Assembly (NCBI GenBank): GCA_019925795.1
Contig: CM034307.1
Span: forward strand, 34,001,201 to 34,065,200
Source: Dendrobium chrysotoxum
Taxonomy: Eukaryota > Streptophyta > Magnoliopsida > Asparagales > Orchidaceae
Length of the DNA stretch: 64,000 bases
Direction of reading: 5' to 3'
The notes under the pieces were generated by a model. That model saw nothing but the letters and a program-made list of their open reading frames with translations. It did no database searches and had not been told where the DNA came from. The position numbers were made by a program, and so were the translations under genes. Shown here one piece after another: positions 47,140 through 57,792 of the stretch (positions are counted from its first letter, which is position 1; every line of letters begins with the position of its first letter).

Positions 47140-48260
47140 AAGCATATTTTACTACTAGTGGGTCTGGTCCTGAGGGTAGGAGAATCCTAACCTTAAGGGT
47201 AGAGGAAATCTGGGTGATACTATAGGAAGGAAGAACTCCTAACTACAGAGGATCGAGTCTAAATTTGATTCTAAGGGAAGGGGAAATCCTAACCTTAGAA
47301 AATTGAGTTTTAAAAAAAAAATGCTAGGGTAGTGCCGAGGCAGCGCACTCTAGCACTAGTAGATCTAGTCCTAGGAGAAGGAAGAAAACCTATCCCTAAG
47401 GAAAAGAAGGCCTGGATGATCGTATAGGAAGGAAGAACTCCTAACTATAGAGGATCAAGTCTGAATTTGATACTAGGGTAGTGCCACAAAGGGCGTACTC
47501 TACCACTAGTGGATCTAATCCTAAGGAAAGGAAGAATCCTGTCCTTACAGGAAAGAAAGTTTGATTGAGATTGATTCCAGGACGGTGCCATAGAGGACTT
47601 ACTCCATCACTAGGAAGTCTAATCTCAAGGGAAGGAAGAAGAACCTACCCTAAGGAAGAGAGAACTGAATTTTGAAATTAAACCCAGGACGGTGCCATAG
47701 AGGACTTATTCTATCACTGGGGAGTCTAATCCTAAAGGAAGGAGAAAAGCCTGACCTTGAGGAGAAGGGAGTTTAATTTTTGGAATTGAAATTGAATCCA
47801 GGACGGGGCCACAAGGGACTTATTCCATCACTGGGGAATCAAATCCTAAGAGAAGGAGAATACTTACTCTAAGGAAGAGAAGAGCTGGATGATCTCATAG
47901 GAAGGTAATATTGCTTCCTATATGAGATCAGGCTTAAAGATTTGAATTTTGAAACTAGAATGGTGCCGCAGAGGGCGTTATCCATCACTAGTAGATCTAA
48001 TCCTAAGGAAAGAAAGCACGATGACTCACATCTGTCCTTAAGGAAAAGAAGACTGGAAGAAGCTAGGATGATGCCACGAAGGGCGTACTCCACCACTAGT
48101 GGATCTAATCCTAAGGATAGAAAGCACGATGATTCGCATCTAACCTTAAGGGAAAGAAATTTGGAAGAAGCTAGGATGGTGCCATGAAGGGCGTACTCCA
48201 CCACTAGCGGATCTAATCCTAAGGATAGAAAGCACGATGACTCACATCTAACCTTAAGGA
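47140..48260. repeat. Tandem array, degenerate ~110-bp monomer
   Basis: The anchor CACTAGTGGATCTAATCC, or a variant, occurs near 47151, 47352, 47502, 47608, 47708, 47826, 47981, 48091 and 48200. Spacing is 100-200 bp, settling at 109-110 bp at the right end. Units also hold GGGTRGTGCC...GGGCGTACTC and hairpin phrases such as GGAAG...CTTCC. Confidence 0.8.
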
Positions 48261-48274
48261 AAAGAAAACTGGAT

Positions 48275-48750
48275 GATTCTATGAGAAGGAAGCATTGCTT
48301 CGCACAGGATCGGATCTGGATTGATCATATATAAAGGAAACTTGCTTTACATAGAGGATCGAATCTGGATGATCATGTGTAGAGGAAGCTTGCTCTATAC
48401 AAAGGATCGGGTCTGGATTGATCGTATGTGAAGGAAACTTGCTTCACACAGAAGATCAGGTCTGGATGATCTTATATAGAGGAAACTTGCTCTATATAGA
48501 GGATCGGGTCTAGATTGATCGTATGTGAAGGAAACTTGCTTCACACAGAAGATCAGGTCTGGATGATCGTATATAGAGGAAACTTGCTCTATATAGAGGA
48601 TCGGGTCTGGAATGATCATATACAGAGGAAACTTGCTCTGTATAGAGGATCGGGTCTGGATTGGTCATATATAGAGGAAACTTGCTCTATATAGAGGATC
48701 AGGTCTGGATTGATCATATGTGAAGGAAATTTGCTTCACATAGAGGATCG
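48275..48750. repeat. ~49-bp hairpin minisatellite with covarying stems
   Basis: Ten monomers share GGATCGGGTCTGGATTGATC and a hairpin with an 8-base loop GAAACTTG (a few variants). Stem sequences differ between monomers yet still pair: TATATAGAG/CTCTATATA (48473-48498), TGTGAAG/CTTCACA (48427-48448), TATACAGAG/CTCTGTATA (about 48615-48640), TATGTGAAG/CTTCACATA (about 48715-48740). Confidence 0.88.
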
Positions 48751-49034
48751 AATTTGAATTCTGGAACTTGAGAATTGAATGATTTTTGAATTTGAATTTG
48801 AAAGTGTTTGAATTTGAAACTTGATTTGAAAAATTTGAATTTGAAGAGTTTTAAATTTGGGATGTGTTTTAAATTTGATTTGAGTTATTTTTGAATTTGA
48901 GGAATTTAAATTTGAAAGTTGATTTGATTTCGATTGATCTTGAACTTGATTTTGGATTTTGAAAAACTTGGACAAAATTGAGCTGAATAGATTCAAAATT
49001 TTAAAAATTTTATTGATTCGAAATTCGAGCTACA

Positions 49035-50282
49035 TCAAGCATAGTATTTTTTCAAGAATCGCCCGTTTACAGGAAGCATTGGGTGATCTCCTTTACAATT
49101 CACTAGCTGATACGAGCCTCCTTCTTAAACTGTTTCCACTACGAAGGGTCCTTCCCAGGTTGGTTCAAACTTTCCACCGAGCTTTCGGTGGGCTAAGATA
49201 GGCCTCCGAAGAACCAAGACCAAGTCGCCTACTCGGAAGGTTCTAGGTCGCACTAACTTATCATGAGCTTGAACCATTCTGGCTTTATAAAGTTCTAGAT
49301 TTTGCTGGGCTTGGAGACAACGTTCTTCAAGACCCTCATGTTCTTCAAGTTGAAGTTGTGCATTCTGTTCTGTTGTGATCTGATTTTGGACTGCAGTTCT
49401 GAGCGAAGGGATTTGAATTTCCAGAGGGAGTACGGCCTCGGACCCATACACTAGTGCAAACGGTGTGGATTGGGTCGGGGTTCGATATGTGATCCTGTAG
49501 GCCCACAGAGCTTCCACCAACCTCTCATCCCACTGACGTTTATTGTCATCCAGGGTCTTTTTGATGATTTGTACCAGGGTTTTATTGAAGGCCTCAGCCA
49601 ATCCATTAGCCCGTGGGTAATAGATCGTTGAGTATCTCCAATCAATACCGTGGCGACTTGCAAAGTTATTGATTTTTGTAGACTTGAAAGCGGACACATT
49701 ATCGGATATGATTCTGCCAGGCACACCGAATCGATATATGATATGGTCACGAAAGAATTTCATTACAAGATGTGATGTTACATTTCTTAGTGGTACTACT
49801 TCTGCCCACTTTGAAAAGTAATCAGTCGCTGCTAAGATGAAGCGATGACCCCTTGAAAAAGGAGGGTCAATTGGCCCGACGATATCCGTGCCCCAACTTT
49901 CGAAGGGCCACGAGGCTATCGTAGAATGTAACACATTAGGCGGCTGATGTAAAAATACACCATGAACTTGGCATTGATGACAACATTTTGCAATTTTCAT
50001 GCAATCGTCAATCATCGTAGGCTAGTAATAACCAAGTCTTTTGATTTTCATTTTCATCTTAGGACCCGATTAATGAGCACCGCACAGTCCAGCATGGACT
50101 TCGTTAACGATCTTCAGGGCCTCTCGTTTGTCTAAACAACGGAGCCACATCTGATTGAACGATCGTCGGTACAACGTATCGTTGACTAGTGCATATGATA
50201 GGGCACGTTTCTTAATTTGATTGGCAAGAGACCTATCGTGGGGAAGCTTACCTTCTTGCAAATACTTGATTATTGGTTGTCT
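49035..50282 (-). pseudogene. G7 integrase
   Basis: Starts after a stop at 50283 (IIKYLQEGKL). Zinc-binding N-terminus: EVHAGLCGAH and later CCHQCQ, interrupted by stops at 50070 and 50022. The catalytic core is open for 296 codons (49125-50015), with the first Asp in WGTDIVGPI, the second in IISDNVSAF (Val where Gly is usual) and the Glu in NGLAEAFNKTL. The C-terminal domain runs from FRVGDLVLVLRRP to GPFVVETV. A stop at 49125 precedes the last 30 codons (ending KKYYA, stop 49035). All three catalytic acids survive. Confidence 0.9.
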
Positions 50283-51332
50283 CTAATCTTGTTCTTCATC
50301 GACTGCTGAAGATGTAAAAAGGACCTGGGAAGGTTGATTGTTGAGGTATTCCATGTCTACAGGGGACAGGACTTGACGACCCTGAACTTCTATAGGGATG
50401 AAATCTTCTTCTGGGCAAGCAAATTCCTTTGCAAGCTTTGCTAGGGCATCCGCCGAGGAATTGCTTCCACGAGGAACCCTATACATAGTTACAATGGGAA
50501 TTTTCTCGAGTAGGTGCATTATGTATTGGTGATATTTCAGGAGTTTAGGATTCAAAACCTTATAGGTCCCTGCAACTTGGTTGATCACCAGTTGAGAGTC
50601 ACCATAGATCTTAATCTCTTTAATCTCTATTAGGATTGCAAGTTCCAGACCAGTTATCAAAGCTTCGTACTCAGCTTCGTTGTTCGTATAAGATTCTGAT
50701 AAATGGTAGGAAAAGTGCATCATTCCCTTATCCGGTGTTATGAAAACCAGACCGACTCCGGCTTTTCCAGGAATAGTAGATTGAGGTGTTTTGCCCCTTT
50801 GAGAGGACGCTGCACCATCAAAATACATTTCCCAAGTTTGAACATTGGATTCCTCGAAACTCATGATTTGCTCGTCAGGTAAATCTTCATTTAGAGGAGA
50901 TTCCGCCGGTAGCGGGTGTGCCGCAAGGAAGTCGGCGATGGCCTGCCCTTTCACAGCACGCAGGGGAATAAAAGTGATTTCAAATTGTAATAATATCATA
51001 TACCAACGAGCCAGACGTCCTGACAACGTGGGCCGGGTCATAAGATATTGCAGGGGGTTGACACTGGAAATCAGACTGACCTGATGAGAAAGCATGTAAT
51101 GTCTTAGTTTTTGTGCTGCAAAGACTAAGGCAAGGCAATGTTTCTCAATTGCAGGATATCAAATTTCCGTTGGGAGTAATCTCTGACTCATGTAGTAGAG
51201 GGCATTCTCTTTCCCATCGTCATTGATTTGAGCTAGAAGAGCCCCGAGAGATTCGTCAAGGGCTGCAGTGTAAAGGATTAAAGGTCTCCCCGGAATGGGG
51301 GCTGCCAAAACTGGCGGATTTGTCAAGTATTG
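50283..51332 (-). pseudogene. G7 gypsy RNase H and second (archaeal-type) RNase H
   Basis: First the gypsy RNase H tail (51332 down; HCLALVFAAQKLRHYMLS, LSGRLARWYMILLQFEI), with a stop at 51159-51161. Then, in a clean 270-codon frame, a second RNase H: WEMYFDGAAS (Asp), TNNEAEYEALITGLELA (Glu), IYGDSQLVINQVAGTYK (Asp) and SSADALAKLA (Asp). This dual RNase H is the hallmark of the Tat lineage. The enzyme removes the RNA strand during reverse transcription. A stop at 50283 separates it from integrase. Confidence 0.9.
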
Positions 51333-52462
51333 TTAGATATTTTCGAAAGTATTTTGACATTTCTCATCCCAAATGAATTTGGCATCCTTTTTAGCTAGGA
51401 CAGAGAATGGTTGACATCTTCCAGTAAGATTAGAAATGAATCTTCTTATATACGCCAGCCTGCCCTGGAGAGATCTCAGTTGAGTGAGACTCTTAGGAGG
51501 CGGCATATTTAAAATAGCTTCAATTTTGGCAGGATCAATTTCGATTCCACGGTGCTTGACTACGAAACCTAAGAATTTCCCTGACGTGATGCCGAAAGCG
51601 CACTTCAAGGGATTCATTTTGAGGTCGTAGCGGCGCAACCGCTCGAAAACAGTTCTTAAATCATAAAGATGAGCCTCTTTCACTCTGCTCTTGACAACTA
51701 AATCGTCGATGTAACATTCGACTTGATTATGTATTAAGTCATCAAAGATGTGAGTCATGGTCCGCTGGTAGGTTGCACCGGCATTTTTGAGGCCAAAGGG
51801 CATCACTTTATAACAAAAGATCCCTATAGGACTTCTGAATGCAGTGTTTCTCTCATCTTCTGGGGCCATCTTGATTTGATTATAACCATGAAGGAGAAAA
51901 CAACGTGCGAGGAGGAAATGTCCACCATGAGTTCTGGAATTGGCAAAGGAAATTTATCCTTAGGACATGCCTTATTCAGGTCTCTATAGTCAACACAAAC
52001 TCGGATTTGACCATTTTTCTTTCGAACTGGCACGACGCTGGCTACCCAAGAAGGATATTGTTCTTCTCGAATAAATCCGGCCTCTGCCAACTTCTTGACT
52101 TCAGAAATGACTTGTTGTTCGATCTCCAGACGCATACGTCGTGGAGCTTGCTTGACAGGAATGGCATCATGCCGGATTCCAAGTTTATGGACTGCTACGT
52201 CAGCGGACAACCACGGCATTTCGTCATATGTCCAGGCAAAGCAGTCTTTAAACTCGGATAGAAGTTGAATTAGATCCTTAGACTCATCCTCACTCAACAA
52301 AGAACTTATGAAAGTGGGGCGAGGGTCATCCTCTGTTCCAAGGTTGATTTCTTTAAGTTCATCGACTGTTGATTTAATTTCTTCTTCGAATTCAGGGGGT
52401 GCATCCCAAACCTGAAGTTCGTCAGAATCATCAAAAGTCTCCAAATAAAGTCCATCGAACAA
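51333..52462 (-). pseudogene. G7 reverse transcriptase
   Basis: Frames 51824-52462 and 51333-51869 together span RT. N-terminal: EFKDCFAWTYDEMPWLSADV, then EAGFIREEQYPSWVASVVPV and RKKNGQIRVCVDYRDLNKAC. At about 51888 the frame shifts and the motif A block (F-x-D-G-F/Y-S-G in relatives) is missing, leaving FSFM then, in the new frame, HGYNQIKMAPEDERN. About 13 bases, including the first catalytic Asp, are lost. The active-site ECYIDDLVVKS and the downstream GKFLGFVVKHRGIEIDP are intact. A stop at 51333 follows. Confidence 0.9.
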
Positions 52463-53418
52463 TCAATGACTTCAGTAGGGACATTTTTAAATTCAGGATG
52501 ACTTATTATCATTAGACAAAATTCGTCATCGTCAAACGATCTAACGGTACTAAAGCCGATACCACTGGTCCAATGTTTATTAAATTTTGAATTCCAAAGA
52601 CTTTCGTGGTATCTAGCCTGACCCTTAGTCCATTGACTCGGAGCAAAACCTTTAGAGATAAGAGACTTAACACCAGCAGGAAAGTAGCCAAAAGGTAATT
52701 CCATTAATTCATTAAAATTTGCATCTTCAAGGATTACATCATCTTCATTCCTTGAGGAGGAAGAGCCAGGGAAGAACTTCTTGGCTTTCCTTACTTCTCC
52801 ATCTAAGTTCGGAGCATCCTTAATTACTAACCCTGAGACCCTGTCAGCAGACAGTGGGGTTAAGGTTAAGGATTCAACCGTTCTATTAAGCTTTTCATAC
52901 AAACTCAATTCAGGCTCGTCACTTTGAATATTTAATTTTGTATCCTCCTGGTCGCTATCCGATTCTAAAGTGAGATCAAACTTCGGAGGAGGATTGATTT
53001 TTGTATAGTCAAAAGCAAATATGGCACCCCTTTTTCTTGAATCTTCATCAGAACTTATTTCAAGTTCGACATAGATCGGGGAATTTCTTTTTTCAATTGA
53101 AGGGCGATCTCGACCGCGTGCTCTTTGGGCCATCGTCCCACCTCTATGAGGTATAATGTTTGGAGGCCTGAAGATCACACGCTCGACGTCGTCTTCACTA
53201 CTTGAGTTTTGTCTCTTTTGATTTTTTGCTTTTTCTTTTCTCAATCTTTGAATTGCTTTTGAACTTTGACTTTCTGTCTTTTCCTCCTTGACGTTGATCT
53301 CTATTTTAGAACAAGTAGTGGACCCTTTAGGTACGTAGTACGCCGCATCCTCGTAGATCCCGATCTCGTGAATAGAGAATGGTTGCAGATCACCCTTAAT
53401 TTCAAACTCAATGCTATC
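52463..53418 (-). pseudogene. G7 protease-RT linker region
   Basis: Same frame as the protease. 52306-53244 is open for 312 codons, after a single stop at 53419. Basic and Ser/Asp-rich (RKEKAKNQKRQ, SSSEDDVERVIFRPPNIIPH, RGRDRPS), then ELPFGYFPAGVKSLISKGF, GIGFSTVRSFDDDEFCLMII and ending near TEVIDC. RT continues in another frame at about 52460 (FDGLYLETFDDSDE). Ogre elements are reported to have an intron between protease and RT; this may be the matching segment, but I cannot show splice sites. Confidence 0.6.
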
Positions 53419-54048
53419 TCATTGGTACTTGATGCATTGATGTAGGGTAGAAGGAACCATCCTATACTCATGGATCGAAGGCCTTCCTAGGAGCGCGTTA
53501 AAGGACGTTGCCGAATCAATTATATGAAATTTCGCTTCATTTTTCAATTCTCCTATCTCTAGAAGAAGGGTAATTGAACCTAAAGCCTTCTCGCCCTTTT
53601 CATTGAACCCACGAAGCACTAACTTGTCAGTTGAGAGCTTGCTAGTATCAATTCTAAGGTATGCGAGAGTCTTTATGTTCATCACGTTGACCGATGCACT
53701 CGGGTCAACTAGAACTCTTGATAACTTAAACTTGCCCACATTTACTGTGATGTAAAGTGGACGATTGTGGTCGGCAGTTCCAAGGAGTAAATCTTCGTCA
53801 GAGAAGGTAACCCCAGGGATTTCTTTAAAGTACAAAGCTTCTTCCTCAGAAGTTGAGGCTAATTGAGCTAAGCAAATCTCTGGGTCGAGAAGTGCTTTAA
53901 TTAGAGTTTCCCTCATCTCTTTTGAAAGGACAAGGGCATCATAAATGCTCAATTTGGCAGGCAACTTCCTAAGGTGAGCTAAGACATTGTAATCAACACT
54001 TGGAACATTAACGTTGGGACCCGGTGAATTTGAAAGAATTGGAGTTGA
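53419..54048 (-). pseudogene. G7 protease
   Basis: Continues in the gag frame after one TAA at 54049. N-terminal NVLAHLRKLPAKLSIYDALV, catalytic segment FKLSRVLVDPSASVNVM (Asp-Pro-Ser in place of the more usual DTG/DSG), then LRGFNEKGEKALGSITLLLE and FNALLGRPSIHEYRMVPSTL. Aspartic proteases of this lineage cut the polyprotein. A stop at 53419 follows. The unusual DPS could be a lineage variant or a mutation. Confidence 0.85.
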
Positions 54049-57000
54049 TTATTGAGCGGGGATTTGAATTGGATCATCAGAAACAACTTGTTTTCCTTTA
54101 TCCTGAGGAGGTAGCCTAGGGGGTAAGACCTTCCCTCCATGTAGTTGTACTTGCACGACTTCATCGGAAGAATAAACTACAGGGGAGTCTACGCTCTCCT
54201 TAGGCGATTGATTGTCGTTGTCTGAGCGGGAGTCTGAATCTGAAAAGTCTATCACGACAGGACTCCCTTGAAAGTTAATTTCAGGGGTTTCACTATATGA
54301 TAAGACATCAGATTCGTTTCTCTCTTGAAGAGTCAAATCTGGAGAGTTGAGTGTTTGAATTTCTTGATTGATCTCAACTTGTTCTTGATTATTTTCAATA
54401 GAAGAGTCATTTACATCTTCATTCTCAACATTAATCATCAAAATATGAGCAGAAGGATCAGACTTTTTATTAAATTTTTGACCCATTGCCTTTGATGGGG
54501 CTAAGTAAAAGTCAGATAATTTCAGTGGTGACAGAGGTTTTGAGCCACCATCAACCACTTGTACAGATCTCTCATCAACAAATTTCCTCTCTACAGAAAG
54601 TTCACTCTTTTCATTTTTATTTAATACAGTAGTTCCTAAGACTACTGGAGAGGAAACTGTCCCAACGTCCTCCTGCGAAGCCTCGAGGTCAGCCTCCCAG
54701 ATCGGGTCTCGGGCTCTCATCGGTAACTGTTGAGAAAGACTAAAAGATTTAATAATCGACTTTTTAAATGCCCGGGATAGTGCTATATCCCAACCATCTT
54801 CAATGGACAAAGAAAAGTTAGAATTCATACCTGAGATGGATTTGACAGACCCCTGATCCGGATCGACCAGGTACTCCTTTGGAATTATAATATTACCTTG
54901 ACGGAAGTTCTTTTCTAGCCAATCTTTGAAGACGATGCAGTCTTTGATTGTGTGGCCCAACATGCAATGGTAGGGGCAAAAAGTTGGATCATCCTTCTTA
55001 TTTGCCTCTTCCGGCTTCTTGGCCTCCGGCAATCGAAAATCTGTCTTCTTCTGAAGACTTTTAAAGATCTTTCTCACCGACTCCCTTTTAAATGGATATG
55101 TACGAGCCAATCTCTCTTTGAAAGAAATCGGGTGAGAATCTCTTGTAGGTTGAGAAGTTACCTGAAAAGGTGGAGATTTCTGAGTTTGTTGTGTTGGAGA
55201 ATTACTGGACTGAACATTCATTGGTTTCTTCCCCTTATCAACAGCTGAAACCATTGCTGTTCTCTTTTCAAAGGACTTCAATGGTTTACTAGCTTTCTTT
55301 TCCTCAGTAGAATCCTTTAGGAATGGCATTTTGGAAGCCTCTTCCTGTAGATTACTAGCCTTATTCAAAAGTTTTTCGAAGGTTTTGATAGTGAAACCCT
55401 TCAAGAGAAAAGCAATAGGCCCGTGGATGTTCTTTAAAAGAATCTCCACTGTATGTTGCTCTTGCAACTGGGGTTCACACTTCATCGAGAGATTTCGCCA
55501 TCTCAAGATATACTCAACCAAAGACTCTCCCGATTTTTGTTTTTCGATGACGAGATCACCAACGGTTACACGCTGCTGAGCTCCTGAGAATCTCTTTAAG
55601 AATAGACTCTCGAGCTCTGTGAATATTTTCACTGAACCATTAGGTAGATCTGCGTACCACTCAAAAGCAATACCGGATAGACTACTTACAAACTGGAGAA
55701 AGAGTAGAGCATCTGACCCTTCTGCGTTGCAACAGCTCGCTCGGAAGTGGGCCAGGTGCTGTCTTGGGTTTTCTAAACCACTAAAAACTTTGAATGAAGG
55801 TGGCACAAAGCCTTTAGGATAAGAAACTGAATCATATTCTTCAGGGTAGGGTCTACCCTTTGGAATAGATACAGTCCCTTGAGAATGGGCTAAGGCCTCC
55901 CTTACCTTGGTTTCGATCATCTGGCAGATATCTTTGTCGGCTGGAGAGGTTGGGGAAGCAACCTCTGGAGTTCTAGGACTTGATTCTATTTTCCTGCTGT
56001 GCTCACCTACTGTGTGTGTTGTAGGTTGCAACTGCTCGGATTGAGATTGCTGTGCTTTGATCATCTGATTCTGCATTTGTTCCATTCTGAGCATCATCTG
56101 TTCAATTTTATTTTCTAGACTCTTGATGTATTCATCTTTCTCATTTAACTTAATTGATCCATCAGAGTCTGAATCTACTGCTGCAGAGGCTTCTTCCTTA
56201 CCGGATCGGTGTCTTGAAGGCTCAGCATCTTTATTCGATGCTCTAGTTTCAACCATGCAAATATTTCCAGCTGAATCTTCTTCCATCAGGTCATTTGCTT
56301 CTGGATCAAAGGCTTCAATTGCCTTGTTTTTAAGTATGTCCCTTATTTCTTGTACTACCTCATCGACCGGTCTACCCTCAATTGATTCGAGGTTGATTGG
56401 TAGGTACCCCTTATAGTTAATCATCTCTTCAAATTCCTCATCTCCGAACTGGGTGAGGACCTCTTGAATTTTCAAGTCATCAGCAGTAGGTTCTGCCACT
56501 AACTGATCTAACATCTCTTGATCGTCCTCAAGTTCTATCCCCTCCCCTCCGACTGTCCCGGGGTCAGTAGTCGCGAGGGTGACATCCTCAACAGGGTGAG
56601 GGATATCTAACCTAACAGGTGACGAAGGAGTTTGACTTGTGGGAACTCCAACATCAATCTGAGGAGAATCCTCACATCCCTGAATAAGGAGTCGGGGGAC
56701 CTTAACAGATGATTGGACTGGTAACTGAACTGGTGACTGAACTGGTGTCTTAACTAGTGTATCTCTAATCTGAATCCCAACAGTTCTGCTTATCTTCATT
56801 GGCACATAAGGTTCATCCAAAGGTATGGGCCTCTTGCCCTTAACATCAACTAGCTGTAAGTCTTTGACGATCTCTTTTGATTTGGCTATCACAGGGGCCA
56901 ACTTTGAGAGTCTTGAAGGGGGAACTGGAGGTCTACCACTGAGAGGGTGACTCCTACCAGACCCAGTTAAAACTATCTCCTCAGTTTTGGCAGTTGGGAG

Positions 57001-57753
57001 ACGAGGCACCCAATGATATCCATCCACTAATACTGAGGCAACTGGTTGCTTAACAAACTTTTTGTTTCTCCTCACTGGCTGAGGAGTCAGGTTTCTTGCT
57101 TCAGATTTTTCTTCCTTCAGAACTTCTTTCTCAAGCTTATGTGAAATCACCCCCTTCAGGTGTCTCACATATTGTTCTTTGTTCTGACCTGTCTCAGCAG
57201 CACAGGTATGAATGATGTTCCTTAACATCCTAGTTCTCAAAGTGTTCTTCTCCTTAGTGGTTCTCTTAACAGTATAGTCGACTGGGTTAGGTGGAGAGCT
57301 AGCAATCCGTGTGACTCTCTCCTCCCTTGCAGTAGCTGTGAGGGGATGAAAACGACTCCCTTTCAGGAGTGGAGAAGAGGCAGGGATAGGCAGCTCCTCA
57401 ACAGCCTCAGGCTCAACTAAACTCAGGGCTTTCTGTTCAACTATCTTCCTTGACTTGGTAATTTTCTTCCTTATCCTTCTCAGGTAGTTCTTCCTAGCAC
57501 TCTTAGTGCCAAACAGTGCTGCAGAACTAGAAGACCCTTTCTCAACAGTAGATTTCACCTCAGTCTTCTTGTCCTCACTTTGGACTGAGGGTACAGAAGG
57601 TGCAAGGGTAGCACCTGCTGCCAGTTCCAACACTGGGGGAAGGTCACTCGTAGCTCCCACAGCTAGTTCCACTACTGGACCATTCTCGCCCTCAGCAGCG
57701 AGATTAATGATTGTTCCACCATTCACAGACAGTTTAAGAGTCTTGAAACCCAT
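54049..57753 (-). CDS. G7 fused ORF1-gag frame (1234 codons)
   Basis: Uninterrupted frame. Residues 1-500: low-complexity Ser/Pro/Lys/Glu-rich region of unknown function with NYLRRIRKKITKSRKIVEQK, a PVQSPVQLPVQSSV repeat and an acidic end; no recognised domain. Residue ~500: MVETRASNKDAEPSRHRSG, a typical gypsy gag start, now internal. Then coiled coil (LENKIEQMMLRMEQMQNQM), capsid domain about 630-810 (YPKGFVPPSFKVFSG, AFEWYADLPNGS, GESLVEYILRWRNLS), and zinc finger ~940 (CPYHCMLGHTIKDC). The Ser/Asp-rich tail ends PIQIPAQ. It probably began at ATG 57834, where a TAA at 57793 now cuts the first 14 codons. The only near-complete gene here. Confidence 0.85.
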   Translation of the reverse strand: MGFKTLKLSVNGGTIINLAAEGENGPVVELAVGATSDLPPVLELAAGATLAPSVPSVQSEDKKTEVKSTVEKGSSSSAALFGTKSARKNYLRRIRKKITKSRKIVEQKALSLVEPEAVEELPIPASSPLLKGSRFHPLTATAREERVTRIASSPPNPVDYTVKRTTKEKNTLRTRMLRNIIHTCAAETGQNKEQYVRHLKGVISHKLEKEVLKEEKSEARNLTPQPVRRNKKFVKQPVASVLVDGYHWVPRLPTAKTEEIVLTGSGRSHPLSGRPPVPPSRLSKLAPVIAKSKEIVKDLQLVDVKGKRPIPLDEPYVPMKISRTVGIQIRDTLVKTPVQSPVQLPVQSSVKVPRLLIQGCEDSPQIDVGVPTSQTPSSPVRLDIPHPVEDVTLATTDPGTVGGEGIELEDDQEMLDQLVAEPTADDLKIQEVLTQFGDEEFEEMINYKGYLPINLESIEGRPVDEVVQEIRDILKNKAIEAFDPEANDLMEEDSAGNICMVETRASNKDAEPSRHRSGKEEASAAVDSDSDGSIKLNEKDEYIKSLENKIEQMMLRMEQMQNQMIKAQQSQSEQLQPTTHTVGEHSRKIESSPRTPEVASPTSPADKDICQMIETKVREALAHSQGTVSIPKGRPYPEEYDSVSYPKGFVPPSFKVFSGLENPRQHLAHFRASCCNAEGSDALLFLQFVSSLSGIAFEWYADLPNGSVKIFTELESLFLKRFSGAQQRVTVGDLVIEKQKSGESLVEYILRWRNLSMKCEPQLQEQHTVEILLKNIHGPIAFLLKGFTIKTFEKLLNKASNLQEEASKMPFLKDSTEEKKASKPLKSFEKRTAMVSAVDKGKKPMNVQSSNSPTQQTQKSPPFQVTSQPTRDSHPISFKERLARTYPFKRESVRKIFKSLQKKTDFRLPEAKKPEEANKKDDPTFCPYHCMLGHTIKDCIVFKDWLEKNFRQGNIIIPKEYLVDPDQGSVKSISGMNSNFSLSIEDGWDIALSRAFKKSIIKSFSLSQQLPMRARDPIWEADLEASQEDVGTVSSPVVLGTTVLNKNEKSELSVERKFVDERSVQVVDGGSKPLSPLKLSDFYLAPSKAMGQKFNKKSDPSAHILMINVENEDVNDSSIENNQEQVEINQEIQTLNSPDLTLQERNESDVLSYSETPEINFQGSPVVIDFSDSDSRSDNDNQSPKESVDSPVVYSSDEVVQVQLHGGKVLPPRLPPQDKGKQVVSDDPIQIPAQ

Positions 57754-57792
57754 CCCAAACTGAATTGCACTGCTATGAATTAACTCTTCGAC

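Larger units (their letters stand above)
43811..49034 (-). other. G7 3' untranslated region with several tandem-repeat families
   Basis: About 5 kb between the pol stop (49035) and the presumed LTR, with no credible gene. It is made of successive, unrelated repeat blocks: a ~157-bp array (44500-45960), short CCTAGGATCTAG-type repeats (46380-46970), a ~110-bp array (47140-48260), and a ~49-bp hairpin minisatellite (48275-48750), followed by a T/G-rich stretch. Repeat-rich 3' regions are known for Tat-lineage elements and are a reported source of satellites. Confidence 0.75.

Noticed and set aside
47869..48204. Opposite-strand ORFs of 111 and 81 codons in the 110-bp array
   Set aside because: Repeat-driven open frames; the translation simply repeats the monomer.
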